NCBI GenBank assembly: GCA_947503335.1
Contig: CANNCY010000002.1
Location: 496,001-560,000 of the forward strand
Source of the DNA: an uncultured Pseudomonadales bacterium
GTDB taxonomy: Bacteria; Pseudomonadota; Gammaproteobacteria; Pseudomonadales; CANNCY01
Direction: 5' to 3'
Length of the DNA: 64,000 bases
A model generated the notes under the pieces. It did not search any database. It worked only from the letters and a program-made list of their open reading frames with translations, and was not told the origin of the DNA. A program made the translations under genes and the position numbers. Positions 16,415 through 26,961 of the stretch are shown here, in pieces (the first letter of the stretch is position 1; each line of letters begins with the position of its first letter).

Positions 16415-17818
16415 ATGATCGTAAGCACATTCGACCTATTTAAGATTGGCATTGGCCCGTCTAGTTCACACACCGTTGGCCCAATGAAAGCGGCCAATAT
16501 GTATACTGCAGACCTCGCACAAAAAGGCTTGCTAGATGCTGTTGATCGCGTGTATGCCGAAATGTTTGGCTCGCTGGGTTCTACCGGCAAAGGCCACGGC
16601 ACGCCTAAAGCCGTATTAATGGGTCTAGAAGGCGAGCTGCCCGATCAGGTTGACGTGCCGACGATCATTCCCCGCTTCGAAGGTATCAAAGAAAGCGGTA
16701 ACCTAAAGCTAAACGGCACCCATAACATTCTATTCGACTACGATCGTGACCTTGTTTTAAACAAGCGCGAAAGCCTGCCGCTGCATCCAAACGGCATGGT
16801 CTTTAAAGCCTTCGATGCAGCTGGCGAAGTGTTACTTGAAACCTCGTACTATTCAGTAGGCGGTGGCTTTGTTGCAAACGAAGACGACCAAGAACTGCAC
16901 GGCGAGATGGAAGACGAGTCAAAGCCAGTACCCTACCCCTTTGATAGTGGTGAAGAGCTACTGGCACTGTGTGATGAGCACAACAAGTCGATCGCCGACA
17001 TCATGTGGGAAAACGAATGTGCCCTGCAGCCAGCGGCCAAAGTTCGCGGACAGATTTTAAAAATCTGGGGCGTAATGCAAGAGTCGGTTAAAAACGGCTG
17101 CGAAACCGACGGCATTCTGCCGGGTGGATTGAAAGTAAAACGCCGCGCACCTGCTCTGAAACAAAAGCTAACTTGCAACTTAGAAAAGCATCTCACTGAT
17201 CCATTAATCATTACCGACTGGGTTACCCTTTACGCTCTAGCAGTTAACGAAGAAAACGCAGCGGGCGGGCGAATTGTAACTGCTCCTACTAACGGTGCTG
17301 CAGGTATTATCCCAGCCGTTTTACATTACTACATGCGCTTCTGTCAGGGTGCGACAGAACAAGGCGTAATTCAGTTTATGCTTACCGCCGCTGCAATCGG
17401 TGTACTTTACAAAAAGAACGCCAGTATCAGTGGCGCCGAAGTAGGCTGTCAGGGCGAGGTAGGCAGTGCCTGCTCGATGGCAGCTGGCGCCCTTTGTGCG
17501 GTTACCGGCGGCTCGCCTCGTCAGGTAGAAAATGCCGCCGAAATTGGCATGGAGCACAACCTAGGCCTTACTTGCGACCCCATTGGCGGGCTGGTTCAGG
17601 TGCCCTGCATCGAACGTAACGCGATGGCGGCAATCAAAGCCATCAGCGCTAGCCGAATGGCACTGCAAGGTGATGGCTCGCATTTTGTATCACTAGACAA
17701 GGTGATCAAAACCATGCGTAAAACCGGCCTAGACATGCACGACAAATATAAAGAGACCGCTCGCGGCGGCCTCGCCACCAACGTACTAGAAGTACCTGTA
17801 CACATTGTAGATTGCTAA
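16415..17818 (+). CDS. sdaA: L-serine ammonia-lyase (iron-sulfur, single chain)
   Basis: A 467-aa L-serine dehydratase that converts serine to pyruvate and ammonia in the cytoplasm using a [4Fe-4S] cluster. The N-terminal beta-domain starts with the family signature [12 protein letters not shown]. Cluster cysteines are visible in [12 protein letters not shown] and in [12 protein letters not shown] near the C-terminus. Length and domain order match the single-chain gammaproteobacterial enzymes. It is followed 15 bases later by gcvH, so serine removal is transcriptionally joined to glycine cleavage, whose one-carbon units feed serine synthesis from glycine. The ribosome site before ATG 16415 is weak. 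A LysR-type inverted repeat in front resembles the one before gcvT. Confidence 0.96.
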   Translation: MIVSTFDLFKIGIGPSSSHTVGPMKAANMYTADLAQKGLLDAVDRVYAEMFGSLGSTGKGHGTPKAVLMGLEGELPDQVDVPTIIPRFEGIKESGNLKLNGTHNILFDYDRDLVLNKRESLPLHPNGMVFKAFDAAGEVLLETSYYSVGGGFVANEDDQELHGEMEDESKPVPYPFDSGEELLALCDEHNKSIADIMWENECALQPAAKVRGQILKIWGVMQESVKNGCETDGILPGGLKVKRRAPALKQKLTCNLEKHLTDPLIITDWVTLYALAVNEENAAGGRIVTAPTNGAAGIIPAVLHYYMRFCQGATEQGVIQFMLTAAAIGVLYKKNASISGAEVGCQGEVGSACSMAAGALCAVTGGSPRQVENAAEIGMEHNLGLTCDPIGGLVQVPCIERNAMAAIKAISASRMALQGDGSHFVSLDKVIKTMRKTGLDMHDKYKETARGGLATNVLEVPVHIVDC

Positions 17819-17833
17819 ACATTAGGATTACTC

Positions 17834-18205
17834 ATGAGCAACCGTTTATTTACTACCGACCACGAATGGCTAGATCTTGAAGGCGATGTAGCAACCGTAG
17901 GCATCACAGATTTTGCCCAGAACCAACTAGGCGACCTAGTTTTTGTAGAGCTACCTGAAGTTGGCGCCACTATCGAAAAAGGCGATGAAGCTGGCGTGGT
18001 TGAATCAGTAAAAGCAGCTGGTGAAGTTTATGCACCAGTAACGGGCGAAGTAGTAGCGGTAAATGACGCGCTAGAAGACGACCCAGAGCTAGTTAACAAT
18101 AGCCCAGAAGCTGACGGCTGGATCTTCAAGATCAAGCTATCAGACATGAGCGAAACCGAAGAGATGATGAACGAAGCTGACTACAAAGCCAGCCTCGAAG
18201 GCTAA
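17834..18205 (+). CDS. gcvH: glycine cleavage system H protein
   Basis: A 123-aa lipoyl carrier protein of the glycine cleavage complex. It shuttles the aminomethyl group between the P, T and L proteins. The lipoylation site is Lys60 in [12 protein letters not shown], and the C-terminal [10 protein letters not shown] block is typical. It is cotranscribed with sdaA and ends 2 bases before the convergent lysR stop. It is thus split from gcvT and gcvP by the regulator gene, whereas many gammaproteobacteria keep gcvT-gcvH-gcvP together. Confidence 0.97.
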   Translation: MSNRLFTTDHEWLDLEGDVATVGITDFAQNQLGDLVFVELPEVGATIEKGDEAGVVESVKAAGEVYAPVTGEVVAVNDALEDDPELVNNSPEADGWIFKIKLSDMSETEEMMNEADYKASLEG

Positions 18206-18206
18206 G

Positions 18207-19058
18207 CTACTGCAACGCAGTTCTTACAAATTCGATCAGACGATTAACGGCCTCGTTGGGGCCGTTGGTCTGATCAATCAAATGTACTCCCACAGTGCCA
18301 AGCTTTGGCAATCGATCGCTTTGCTTTAATACGCGCATGCCCTCTGGCACTGTACTGCGCGCAATAGGCGTAACCCCTAATCCAGCCTTAATAGCCGCCT
18401 GAATACCGGTTAGATCAGGGATGGTATAAACCACGCGCCAATCGCGCTGCGATTCTTGCAAGCGACCAATGCCACGATCGCGATAAATACAGCCCTCGGG
18501 AGCTACGATCAGCGGCAATACCGATTGTGAATGTACGTCATGATCGGCGCTCGCCGCCCACACCAGCTCATCCTCTTTTACCAACTGACCACCGGCTTTG
18601 CGACTGTCGTCGCTTAATACCAGCATCAGGTCATAGTTATGGCGCCGAGCCCCATTGAGCAGATTCTTACTAAGCTCAGAGTGCACCTCTAGCGTCACGC
18701 TCGGATAGGCCTCAGCGAAACGCCCTACAATCTTTGGCATCAGGGTTGTCGCAAATTCGCTAGGAATACCAAACTTGATGGTGCCCGTTACGGCAGTTTT
18801 TCTGAACTTAGCAACGGCTTCGTCATTGAGGGCTAATATCTGTTTAGCGTACTTATAAAGTTGCTGCCCAGCCGGCGTTAGCTCTAGCGACTGACCGTTG
18901 CGCGCTAACAATGTCTGATCAACCAAAGACTCTAAGCGCTTTATTTGTAGGCTAATTGCCGGCTGCGAACGACCCAGTAGCTCGCCCGCCTGTGTAAAGC
19001 CTTTAAGTTCGGCCACCGTTACAAACGCACGCAATAGGTCAGTAGGTAGGTTTTTCAT
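18207..19058 (-). CDS. LysR-family regulator of the glycine/serine genes
   Basis: A 283-aa LysR-type regulator. The N-terminal winged HTH covers about residues 5-63 (FTQAGELLGRSQPAISLQIK) and the rest is the periplasmic-binding-like effector domain. It is divergent from gcvT, with a perfect TTAATAG-N11-CTATTAA inverted repeat in the shared 127-base promoter region. A similar repeat precedes sdaA-gcvH. LysR regulators usually bind T-N11-A repeats and control a divergent target plus themselves, so regulation of both glycine operons is well supported by position. It could play the part of GcvA of enterobacteria, but orthology is not shown. The ligand is probably glycine or a product, by inference. 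Confidence 0.93.
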   Translation of the reverse strand: MKNLPTDLLRAFVTVAELKGFTQAGELLGRSQPAISLQIKRLESLVDQTLLARNGQSLELTPAGQQLYKYAKQILALNDEAVAKFRKTAVTGTIKFGIPSEFATTLMPKIVGRFAEAYPSVTLEVHSELSKNLLNGARRHNYDLMLVLSDDSRKAGGQLVKEDELVWAASADHDVHSQSVLPLIVAPEGCIYRDRGIGRLQESQRDWRVVYTIPDLTGIQAAIKAGLGVTPIARSTVPEGMRVLKQSDRLPKLGTVGVHLIDQTNGPNEAVNRLIEFVRTALQ

Positions 19059-19100
19059 GAATATTCGCCAACTGTATTTCGTGGCGCGATATTAACACCG

Positions 19101-19125
19101 TTAATAGATTGATTTTAACTATTAA
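19101..19125. promoter_or_regulatory. perfect LysR-type operator between lysR and gcvT
   Basis: TTAATAG-N11-CTATTAA is a perfect 7-bp inverted repeat with the 11-base spacer typical of LysR-type binding sites. It is placed midway between the lysR start (19058) and the gcvT start (19186). Confidence 0.7.
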
Positions 19126-19185
19126 TTTCAACAATCACGGCGTAGTACTTAACATTTGTGCATATATTTTAATAGGGAGCCTCAC

Positions 19186-20304
19186 GTGAGCGATCTACCA
19201 CTTAAATCTACCCCTCTTGAAGCACTTCATATCGAACTTGGCGGCAAGATGGTGCCCTTCGCTGGTTACAACATGCCAGTACAGTACCCAGCTGGTATCA
19301 AAACCGAGCATCTTCACACACGCGAAGCAGCTGGCCTGTTCGACGTATCGCACATGGGTCAGGTGCGCATTACTGGCGAAGGTATCGCTAAAGCGCTAGA
19401 AGCCCTAGTACCGGTAGACTGTGAAGCACTCGCCATCGGCAAGCAGACCTATGCGGTATTTACCAACGAACAGGGTGGTATCGACGACGACCTAATCATT
19501 ACTCGCTGGGGCGAGAATGAATTCTTCTTAGTAGTTAACGCGGCCTGTAAAGAACGCGATATCGCATACTTAACAGAGCAATTGGCTGGCTTTGACGTCA
19601 CCTACATCGCCGACCGCGCGCTGGTTGCCTTACAAGGCCCTAAAGCGACAGAGGTTATGGGCGAGTTAAGCAGCGATGCAAATGCGCTCACCTTTATGTC
19701 TGGCTGCTGGGCAACCCTTGATGGTGTTGAGTGCTATGTAACGCGCTCGGGTTACTCGGGCGAAGATGGTTTTGAGATTTCGATTCCTAACGATCAAGCT
19801 GACACTCTTGCTCGCAAATTGCTGAGCTTTGAACAGGTTGAAGCGATCGGCCTTGGCGCCCGCGACACGCTGCGTTTAGAAGCGGGTCTTTGTCTATACG
19901 GCCACGACCTAGACACAACCACGAGCCCAATCGAAGCCTCACTTATTTGGAGCATCAGCAAGTCACGCCGTGCCGACGGCGCTAAGGCTGGCGGGTTCCC
20001 CGGCGCAGAACGCATTCTTAGTGAGATCGCTAACAAGCCATCACGCAAGCGCGTTGGCCTAAAGATTGATGGAAAAGCGCCTGTACGTGAAGGCGCGAAG
20101 CTATTTGATATGGATGGCAACGAAGTGGGCATAGTCACCAGCGGCGGCCCGGCACCTAGCTACGGCGCACCTGTTGCTATGGGTTACGTTACCCTCGCCA
20201 ACTCGCCCATCGACACCCCATTACAAGCAGAGGTTCGCGGCAAGATGCGCCCAGTGACCGTTGCTAAAACTCCTTTTGTTCCACAGCGTTACTACCGCGG
20301 TTAA
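19186..20304 (+). CDS. gcvT: glycine cleavage system T protein (aminomethyltransferase)
   Basis: A 372-aa aminomethyltransferase that moves the methylene group from H-protein-bound aminomethyl to tetrahydrofolate and releases ammonia. Family blocks include [39 protein letters not shown] and [17 protein letters not shown]. The start is the GTG at 19186, because AGGGAG lies 7 bases ahead; a TTG at 19156 would give an unlikely extension. It is followed 17 bases later by gcvP and preceded by the LysR operator. No glycine riboswitch is seen in the short leader, so control is probably protein-based. Confidence 0.96.
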   Translation: MSDLPLKSTPLEALHIELGGKMVPFAGYNMPVQYPAGIKTEHLHTREAAGLFDVSHMGQVRITGEGIAKALEALVPVDCEALAIGKQTYAVFTNEQGGIDDDLIITRWGENEFFLVVNAACKERDIAYLTEQLAGFDVTYIADRALVALQGPKATEVMGELSSDANALTFMSGCWATLDGVECYVTRSGYSGEDGFEISIPNDQADTLARKLLSFEQVEAIGLGARDTLRLEAGLCLYGHDLDTTTSPIEASLIWSISKSRRADGAKAGGFPGAERILSEIANKPSRKRVGLKIDGKAPVREGAKLFDMDGNEVGIVTSGGPAPSYGAPVAMGYVTLANSPIDTPLQAEVRGKMRPVTVAKTPFVPQRYYRG

Positions 20305-20321
20305 TTAAGGCAATAAGTATT

Positions 20322-23153
20322 ATGAGTATGAACATCGAAAGTTTTATTAATCGTCACATTGGCCCACAGGCTGATGACAAGGCAGAGATGCTGGCGAGTT
20401 TAGGTTTTGACTCGATCGACGCGTTGATGGACGCGATCATTCCAGATCAGATTCGCCTACAACAGGGGTTGGCGCTTGATGGCGAAATGTCAGAAGCAGC
20501 AGCCCTTGCCGAGCTAAAAGCAATCGCTGGTAAAAACCAAGTTAAGCGATCATTAATTGGTCAGGGCTACTACGGTACCCTGCTACCTAATGTGATTCTG
20601 CGTAACTTGCTAGAAAACCCAGCTTGGTACACCGCCTACACGCCTTACCAGCCAGAAATTTCGCAGGGCCGCCTTGAAGCGATCTTAAACTTTCAGACGC
20701 TAATAACTGACCTAACTGGCATGGACCTAGCAAACGCTTCGCTGCTAGACGAAGGCACGGCAGCGGCAGAGGCGATGACCCTTGCACAGCGTATGTCAAA
20801 ATCAAAAGGCCGCACGCTATTGGTCGACGAGCAGTGTTTACCACAGACAATCGAAGTGCTGCGCACCCGTGCAGAACCACTAGATATCGAGATCAAAGTC
20901 GTTAACCCCTTTGAAACCGATTTTGAAGACGCCTTTGGCATCATTCTTCAGTACCCTGGCGCAAACGGCGAAGTACAAGACTTCACTTCTGTGATTGAAG
21001 GCATTCATGCGGTTAAAGGATTGGCAGTTGTTGCCGCTGATCTACTAAGCCTTGTGATGCTAAAAACACCAGCCGAAATGGGCGCTGACGTGGTAATCGG
21101 AAACAGCCAACGTTTTGGTGTACCTTTCGGATTTGGTGGCCCGCACGCGGCCTACATGGCAACACGCGAATCATACAAGCGTTCACTACCAGGTCGTCTA
21201 GTAGGCGTATCACAAGACGCGCAGGGTAAACCGGCTTACCGTCTTGCACTACAAACACGCGAGCAACACATTCGCCGCGAAAAAGCGACCAGTAACATCT
21301 GTACTGCACAGGTACTACTCGCCAATATCGCTAGTATGTACGCTGTTTATCATGGCCCCGAGGGTCTAAAACGTATCGCTGCCAATATTCATGGCGCGAC
21401 CGAACAGCTTGCAACTGCACTAACTAACGCTGGCTTTACCATTGCCAATGGTAAGCGTTTTGACACGCTAACGGTTGTAACGGGCGAGCAAACTGCAGCG
21501 ATTCATGCACGTGCTGTTGAAGGCGGTTACAACCTTCGTCACATCGACGAAAACACCCTAGGCGTATCACTAGACGAAACCATTATTGATGCAGATCTTG
21601 CAGATATTTTTGCATTCTTTGCTCCAGAAACCGCTGTTGATTTCAATGCAATCGAAGCAACCTGTTCGTTAAACGGCATACAACGTGAAGGCGATTTTTT
21701 AACCCACCCTGTGTTCAACTCGCACCGTTCAGAAACTGATCTGCTTCGTTATATGCGCTCACTGGCTGACAAAGATTTGGCGCTAGATCGCACGATGATC
21801 CCGTTGGGTTCGTGCACCATGAAGCTAAACGCTACTGCCGAGATGATTCCAATTACTTGGCCAGAGTTTTCAAATATCCATCCCTTTGCTCCGGCCGATC
21901 AAACGCTGGGTTACCAAGAAATGCTTCAGCAACTTGAAGGCATGCTTTGTGAAGCGACCGGTTACGACGCAATGAGCCTGCAGCCTAACTCAGGTGCTCA
22001 GGGCGAGTACGCGGGTCTACTGGCAATTAAGGCCTACCACGAAAGCCGTGGTGAAGGTCAGCGTAATATCTGTTTGATTCCTTCATCAGCACACGGTACT
22101 AACCCTGCCTCTGCACAGATGTGTGGTATGAAAGTGGTGGTAACCAAGTGTGATGATCAGGGTAACGTAGACCTTGATGATCTACGCGCAAAGGCTGAGC
22201 AACACAGCGACAACCTAGCTGCGTTGATGGTGACCTACCCTTCAACTCACGGTGTATTTGAAACACAGATTACTGAAGTTTGTGATTTGATTCACGAGCA
22301 TGGCGGTCAGGTTTATATCGACGGTGCTAACTTTAATGCGATGGTTGGCTTGTGTAAGCCGGGTAAGTTTGGCGGCGACGTATCGCACCTTAACCTACAC
22401 AAGACTTTCTGTATTCCACACGGCGGCGGTGGCCCTGGTGTTGGCCCTATCGGTGTGGGTTCGCACCTTGAACCCTTCTTACCGAAAACCGATGTGAACG
22501 CCGACAAACCAGTTGGTCTTGTAAGCGCAGCGCCTTACGGTAGCGCCAGCATTTTACCGATCACTTGGATGTACGTTCGCATGATGGGTGGCGACGGCTT
22601 ACGTCAAGCCACTATGAATGCAATTTTGAACGCTAATTACCTGACAAATGCCCTAAAACAGGCCTACCCAGTTCTGTATACTGGCGCCCGCGGTTTTGTG
22701 GCACATGAGTGCATTTTGGATATTCGCCCGATCACTGATCAAACAGGTGTGTCGGTTGATGATATCGCAAAACGTTTAATTGATTTTGGATTCCACGCGC
22801 CGACCATGAGCTTCCCTGTTGCAGGTACGCTAATGATCGAGCCAACTGAAAGTGAATCTAAAGCCGAGCTAGATCGTTTCATCGAAGCGATGTTAGCGAT
22901 TAAGGAAGAGATTGATCGCATTGCCTCAGGTGAATGGTCGCTAGACGATAGCCCACTTCACAATGCACCTCATACCGCAGAAGTATTGGTTTCAGATCAA
23001 TGGGCACATGCCTACTCTCGCGAAACAGCTGCTTACCCTGTTGCGTCATTACGTCGTAACAAATATTGGGTACCAGTAGGGCGAGTAGATAACGTGTTCG
23101 GTGATCGTAACTTAGTCTGTGCTTGCCCCCCATTAAGCGCATACGAAGACTAA
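20322..23153 (+). CDS. gcvP: glycine dehydrogenase (decarboxylating), P protein
   Basis: A 943-aa PLP enzyme that decarboxylates glycine and passes the aminomethyl group to lipoylated GcvH. Two homologous aminotransferase-like halves are fused in one chain. The PLP lysine is Lys694 in [18 protein letters not shown] of the second half; RHIGP near the N-terminus and [20 protein letters not shown] mid-chain are family landmarks. Length is close to the usual 950-960 residues. Both MSMN (20322) and MN (20328) are possible starts. It ends the gcvT-gcvP operon, before a strong terminator. Confidence 0.97.
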   Translation: MSMNIESFINRHIGPQADDKAEMLASLGFDSIDALMDAIIPDQIRLQQGLALDGEMSEAAALAELKAIAGKNQVKRSLIGQGYYGTLLPNVILRNLLENPAWYTAYTPYQPEISQGRLEAILNFQTLITDLTGMDLANASLLDEGTAAAEAMTLAQRMSKSKGRTLLVDEQCLPQTIEVLRTRAEPLDIEIKVVNPFETDFEDAFGIILQYPGANGEVQDFTSVIEGIHAVKGLAVVAADLLSLVMLKTPAEMGADVVIGNSQRFGVPFGFGGPHAAYMATRESYKRSLPGRLVGVSQDAQGKPAYRLALQTREQHIRREKATSNICTAQVLLANIASMYAVYHGPEGLKRIAANIHGATEQLATALTNAGFTIANGKRFDTLTVVTGEQTAAIHARAVEGGYNLRHIDENTLGVSLDETIIDADLADIFAFFAPETAVDFNAIEATCSLNGIQREGDFLTHPVFNSHRSETDLLRYMRSLADKDLALDRTMIPLGSCTMKLNATAEMIPITWPEFSNIHPFAPADQTLGYQEMLQQLEGMLCEATGYDAMSLQPNSGAQGEYAGLLAIKAYHESRGEGQRNICLIPSSAHGTNPASAQMCGMKVVVTKCDDQGNVDLDDLRAKAEQHSDNLAALMVTYPSTHGVFETQITEVCDLIHEHGGQVYIDGANFNAMVGLCKPGKFGGDVSHLNLHKTFCIPHGGGGPGVGPIGVGSHLEPFLPKTDVNADKPVGLVSAAPYGSASILPITWMYVRMMGGDGLRQATMNAILNANYLTNALKQAYPVLYTGARGFVAHECILDIRPITDQTGVSVDDIAKRLIDFGFHAPTMSFPVAGTLMIEPTESESKAELDRFIEAMLAIKEEIDRIASGEWSLDDSPLHNAPHTAEVLVSDQWAHAYSRETAAYPVASLRRNKYWVPVGRVDNVFGDRNLVCACPPLSAYED

Positions 23154-23188
23154 TCCCCGTGTCTATTACATTGTGATAGACCGTTTTC

Positions 23189-23217
23189 AGGGCCTCCTTT
23201 TGGAGGCCCTTTTTTTA
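23189..23217 (+). terminator. rho-independent terminator after gcvP
   Basis: A 9-bp GC-rich stem AGGGCCTCC/GGAGGCCCT with a TTTT loop is followed by seven T residues. It lies 35 bases after the gcvP stop and right before the converging barrel-protein gene. Confidence 0.92.
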
Positions 23218-23218
23218 T

Positions 23219-25777
23219 CTATTGAAACCCTAGATTAAACCGACGCTCAACCTTGAGATAAACCTCTCGGTTATCAGAATACAGTTTGTCTTCATTGTTA
23301 TCGTCGTTAGTCATACCGTACTTGAATCCCCCTAGTACTCGCCATGCAGGTGATGGCTCAAAGGTGTAGGTATACTCTAAAACGACATCGCGCTCGTGGG
23401 GGTCTTTATCAAACCCTGTCCAGATATCTAAATTGCGTTCGGTAAGATCGTGCAACCATAACAACCGGTGACTAGATCGTTTGTTTTGGCGGTAGGTTAG
23501 ACCAAGTGTATAGAAATTTTCTTCGTATAGCTGACCTTCGTCAGTATCAAAGTGTCGGTGCGTATAGCGCACATCTAAATCTAAACCATCGTTGCGGTAG
23601 GTTAGTCGCGGCTTATATTCTACAAAGTCACCCGCCACTAAATTTGCGGCATTCGCTCTTTGCCCAATTCGACCGTCAAGATTGAACGTCCATCTAGCGA
23701 CGGGCGACGTTTTAAAATACCAAGTGACATAGGCTTCATCAAAAATGGGAGCGTTGTCGCCTAGTGCTAGATCATTTTGATCAATGCGGCCAACCGCCCT
23801 TTTTGACCATGCTGGGCCCACCTGAAAAACGGTTTGCATGGTTCCTCTAAACTCGCCCAGCATCAAAAATGTATCTTCTATTTTCTCGCCCGACTGGCTT
23901 TCTAGCTTATTCACTACCCCATACAACTGTATTCTCGACTTGCCGCCATCACCCTCAATTTCAGGGTACCAACGCCGCCCATAGGCTAAATTAAGCTGTC
24001 GATAGTCAGCTCGGCGAATAAATCCTAAATCGGCTCTAAAGTCTTCACCGACATCGTAATAGTTCACCCAAAACAAACTCTTAGGTGCATTACGCTTATA
24101 ATTTATTCGCACCGCATGCCCGCTGGTCTGTTCTCCAGCTTTAGTTCGTAAGACATAGGTTGTGCGATCACATACATTGGTAGTGCATGGGTCAGAGGGT
24201 GGCGGATTTACTGTGCAGTCATCTACTTCACAAAGATCTTCAGCAAAACTAATAGGGTATTCTGTATGTGAATACAGCACCTGATAGCGAAGCTTATCGT
24301 CTAAGCCAATCGCCATGTAACCATCAACGCCTCCCACCAGATTATGGTAGCCGTCATCACCTACTCTAAAGGTGCCAATAGCGCCCACCGTTTGCTTTCT
24401 AAATGGCGTTTGTAAACGCCAAACACCCGACGTATTGCTTGCATCAACAGACACCGTTGCGTTACCCAAGTTGTCAGGCATATACAACTCTGTCTGTCGA
24501 TCATTCACGACAAACAACCCTGACGTAAGTTTGCTAGCGGTTGACGAGTAAGACACGCCGTATCTGGGGCGCACTATTTGACGAGTGTAAACAACCGGCA
24601 GTGACGTATGGTAGAGCTCGCCACTGTCTTGAAAGAAACTTCTTGTCTCTGGCTTAAAGATATTAAAAGAGTTGTTAATGCTATCGCGCGCAATATCGGC
24701 TTCGACATCAACGAAGTGGGGGTTGATTGCCAGCGCCAGCGTTTTAGAGGTACCGAACTTGAAATCGGCATGTAAACCAAGATCGTGTAAATGCGTGTCA
24801 TCTTCTTGCGAAAACGAGCCGCCAGCGCTGCGCTCTTGATCTAAATGAAAAACATAATGCGGTACTATATTTGCAACCTGAAGCAGCTTAGAACGTGGCG
24901 CTGCAACCTCAGTGATTTCAGCTACTTCTTCTAACTGCTCTTCAACCACCTCAGCTGACTGCTCAACGTTTGACTCGTTGTCTAACCAGTCTTCATTGTC
25001 TGAATTTTCAGTCACCGGCACGACAACCTCTGTCGCCTGTTGCACCAACATCATCTTGCCAAAGGTACGGCTAATTCGTCGTGGATAGCTACGCTTTAGC
25101 ATAGTGAACCACGGCTTTACATTGTCTGAAGTAGGCTCTGGAAACTTGATTGACTGAAACGGAATTGCAATCTCTGCCGACCACCCCTCATCATTAATGG
25201 TGGCGGCGCCCGTCCACTTAGTATTCCAATCATAGATATATCTATCACTGACCGTATCTTGCAGCACGTCAGACAGCGAGCCACTAGGGTTTATTCTAAA
25301 TTCGTATTTTCTTACCCCATTGCCTATAGGGTCTAGAATGAGTGACACGTAATCGTCATCTTTATTGCCGTCACGCTCACGCGGCGAAGTTCTAATCTGA
25401 CTGATATCTGGGTCAAATGCTCGATAGGCTACAAAGATATGTGTTGAGGTAAATGCGATCGCTACATCAGTGCTAACAATGGCGTCACTGAATCGCTCTG
25501 GGTACATTTCGACGTCTATATCAATACGTTCTGCCTGCAACCAAAACTCGTCGTTAATCACCCCATCAATGGTAGGCTTATCAGTGGCGATCGCGAAGTT
25601 TAATAACGGGATGTCTACGCCCTCAATACTGACTGATTTCGCATCATCAGAAGATGCCTGTACGTCTGCGATGTCAACGTCAGGCTCGCGCTCAGTTTCA
25701 TCAGCTTGCTGCGCTACAAGTGGCCAGCTAGCTAGTGATAGCAATACTGTGACTAAATATACGAATACCTTGTACAA
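23219..25777 (-). CDS. CBM9-like/DUF5916 outer-membrane barrel protein
   Basis: An 852-aa exported protein. The signal peptide covers residues 1 to about 23 (ending PLVAQQA). A carbohydrate-binding family 9-like domain (about 60-245) follows, with DGVINDEFWLQAERI at its start and WSAEIAIPFQSIKF. A very acidic linker rich in Glu, Val and Asn spans about 250-300. The C-terminal half is a DUF5916-type beta-barrel ending in an aromatic strand (ERRFNLGFQ). The only supportable start is TTG at 25777, with AGAGAG upstream and a stop codon a few triplets before. Function is unknown; the fold suggests an outer-membrane protein that binds a polymer or sugar ligand. It is divergent from the D15-like barrel gene. 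Confidence 0.85.
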   Translation of the reverse strand: MYKVFVYLVTVLLSLASWPLVAQQADETEREPDVDIADVQASSDDAKSVSIEGVDIPLLNFAIATDKPTIDGVINDEFWLQAERIDIDVEMYPERFSDAIVSTDVAIAFTSTHIFVAYRAFDPDISQIRTSPRERDGNKDDDYVSLILDPIGNGVRKYEFRINPSGSLSDVLQDTVSDRYIYDWNTKWTGAATINDEGWSAEIAIPFQSIKFPEPTSDNVKPWFTMLKRSYPRRISRTFGKMMLVQQATEVVVPVTENSDNEDWLDNESNVEQSAEVVEEQLEEVAEITEVAAPRSKLLQVANIVPHYVFHLDQERSAGGSFSQEDDTHLHDLGLHADFKFGTSKTLALAINPHFVDVEADIARDSINNSFNIFKPETRSFFQDSGELYHTSLPVVYTRQIVRPRYGVSYSSTASKLTSGLFVVNDRQTELYMPDNLGNATVSVDASNTSGVWRLQTPFRKQTVGAIGTFRVGDDGYHNLVGGVDGYMAIGLDDKLRYQVLYSHTEYPISFAEDLCEVDDCTVNPPPSDPCTTNVCDRTTYVLRTKAGEQTSGHAVRINYKRNAPKSLFWVNYYDVGEDFRADLGFIRRADYRQLNLAYGRRWYPEIEGDGGKSRIQLYGVVNKLESQSGEKIEDTFLMLGEFRGTMQTVFQVGPAWSKRAVGRIDQNDLALGDNAPIFDEAYVTWYFKTSPVARWTFNLDGRIGQRANAANLVAGDFVEYKPRLTYRNDGLDLDVRYTHRHFDTDEGQLYEENFYTLGLTYRQNKRSSHRLLWLHDLTERNLDIWTGFDKDPHERDVVLEYTYTFEPSPAWRVLGGFKYGMTNDDNNEDKLYSDNREVYLKVERRFNLGFQ

Positions 25778-25854
25778 GGCTGCTCTCTTTTATGTCAGGG
25801 CTGATCATTCAGCCATCATATACAATGTAGTATGTTCGGTGATAGCATCGCGCT

Positions 25855-26961
25855 ATGCTATTAAGAATATTACTACTATCTCTAGTGACGAGCTCGGTAC
25901 TTGCTCAAACCGGTGACTACCGTCACAGCCAAAACGCCAAACCCAGAGCCGATCAAACGATCAAACCAAACGCGTCTGATGGCGCCTGGATGGTAGCACC
26001 GATACCGATCTCAAACCCTACTTTAGGCACAGGCCTACAGGCTGCCGCGCTGTATCTACACGAAAGTAAGGGCGACGATACGCCCAATGCCACGTCAGGT
26101 ATTGGCGGCATGTACACTGATAATGGTAGCTATTATGGCGCACTGTTTCATGATGACTATTGGCAAAACGACAAGTATCGTTTTACCGGCTTTGTGGGCA
26201 CTGGTAAGTTACAACTCAATTACTATCTACCTGGGTTTGAAAGTTTCAAGATTGGCTACGAACTAAAAAATGTAGCAGCCCATGCAAAGTTCGCGGTACG
26301 CATCCCAAAGACTGAACACTGGTTTACAGGGCTTCAATATACAGGCACCAAATCGACCGTATACTTTGACCTTTGCCCAAGCTGCGCCGATAGCGGCATC
26401 GACATTCCTAAGCTATCAAGCGACATCGTAACGTCGGGTGTTGGCGTACTGTTAACCTATGACCATCGCGATAACAATTACTATCCAACCAAGGGTCATA
26501 CGTTTACTACTACCTATAGCAAAGAGTTAGATTCTTTAGGTAGTGATTACGACTACACAAAGCTAGAAAGCAAATATACATACTATGTATCACTCGCCGA
26601 AAAGCATGTACTAGCTCTAAAGACCCAATTGAAAGACGCCGATGGAACTACCCCATTCTTTATGAAGCCTACGCTTAGTATGCGTGGCTTTGATACGTCG
26701 AAGTATCGCGATAACTCAGCGTTATCTTTTCACGCTGAGTGGCGCTACAAGTTTGCGCAGCGCTGGGGGCTAGTCGTCTTTCACGAAGAAGGCATGGTTG
26801 CGCCATCGATTAATGACTTATTTGATGGGCGCAAAGCCAACAGCACCGGTGCGGGCATTCGTTGGCAAGCGACCAAATCAAAGGCTATGAATCTAGGTAT
26901 CGACGTTGCCTACAGCGATGGCGAAAGCGAGATTCATATCAGGGCGGGCGAGTTCTTCTAG
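25855..26961 (+). CDS. D15/Omp85-family surface antigen-like barrel protein
   Basis: A 368-aa exported protein with a short signal peptide (about 1-17, ending SVLAQ) and a single bacterial-surface-antigen (Omp85 C-terminal) barrel. The motif LSMRGFDTSKYRDN resembles the conserved RGF loop of BamA-like barrels, and the last residue is Phe (AGEFF). No POTRA domains are present, unlike BamA or TamA. Two cysteines form LCPSC in a loop. Such POTRA-less members are seen near lipases and transporters, but their roles are not established. It is divergent from the DUF5916 protein and overlaps the converging lipoprotein gene by 4 bases. The start ATG has a weak ribosome site. Confidence 0.82.
   Translation: MLLRILLLSLVTSSVLAQTGDYRHSQNAKPRADQTIKPNASDGAWMVAPIPISNPTLGTGLQAAALYLHESKGDDTPNATSGIGGMYTDNGSYYGALFHDDYWQNDKYRFTGFVGTGKLQLNYYLPGFESFKIGYELKNVAAHAKFAVRIPKTEHWFTGLQYTGTKSTVYFDLCPSCADSGIDIPKLSSDIVTSGVGVLLTYDHRDNNYYPTKGHTFTTTYSKELDSLGSDYDYTKLESKYTYYVSLAEKHVLALKTQLKDADGTTPFFMKPTLSMRGFDTSKYRDNSALSFHAEWRYKFAQRWGLVVFHEEGMVAPSINDLFDGRKANSTGAGIRWQATKSKAMNLGIDVAYSDGESEIHIRAGEFF

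Noticed and set aside
16621-16690. TTCGAA in coding regions (for example in sdaA near 16677 and several TonB receptor positions)
   Set aside because: Only the 6-base core is present, without the TGCA or GTACA flanks that define the 15-bp box.
19059-19185. Glycine riboswitch before gcvT
   Set aside because: The leader is 127 bases and holds a LysR repeat and a ribosome site; the paired glycine-aptamer pattern is not seen, and there is too little room for a tandem aptamer plus expression platform.
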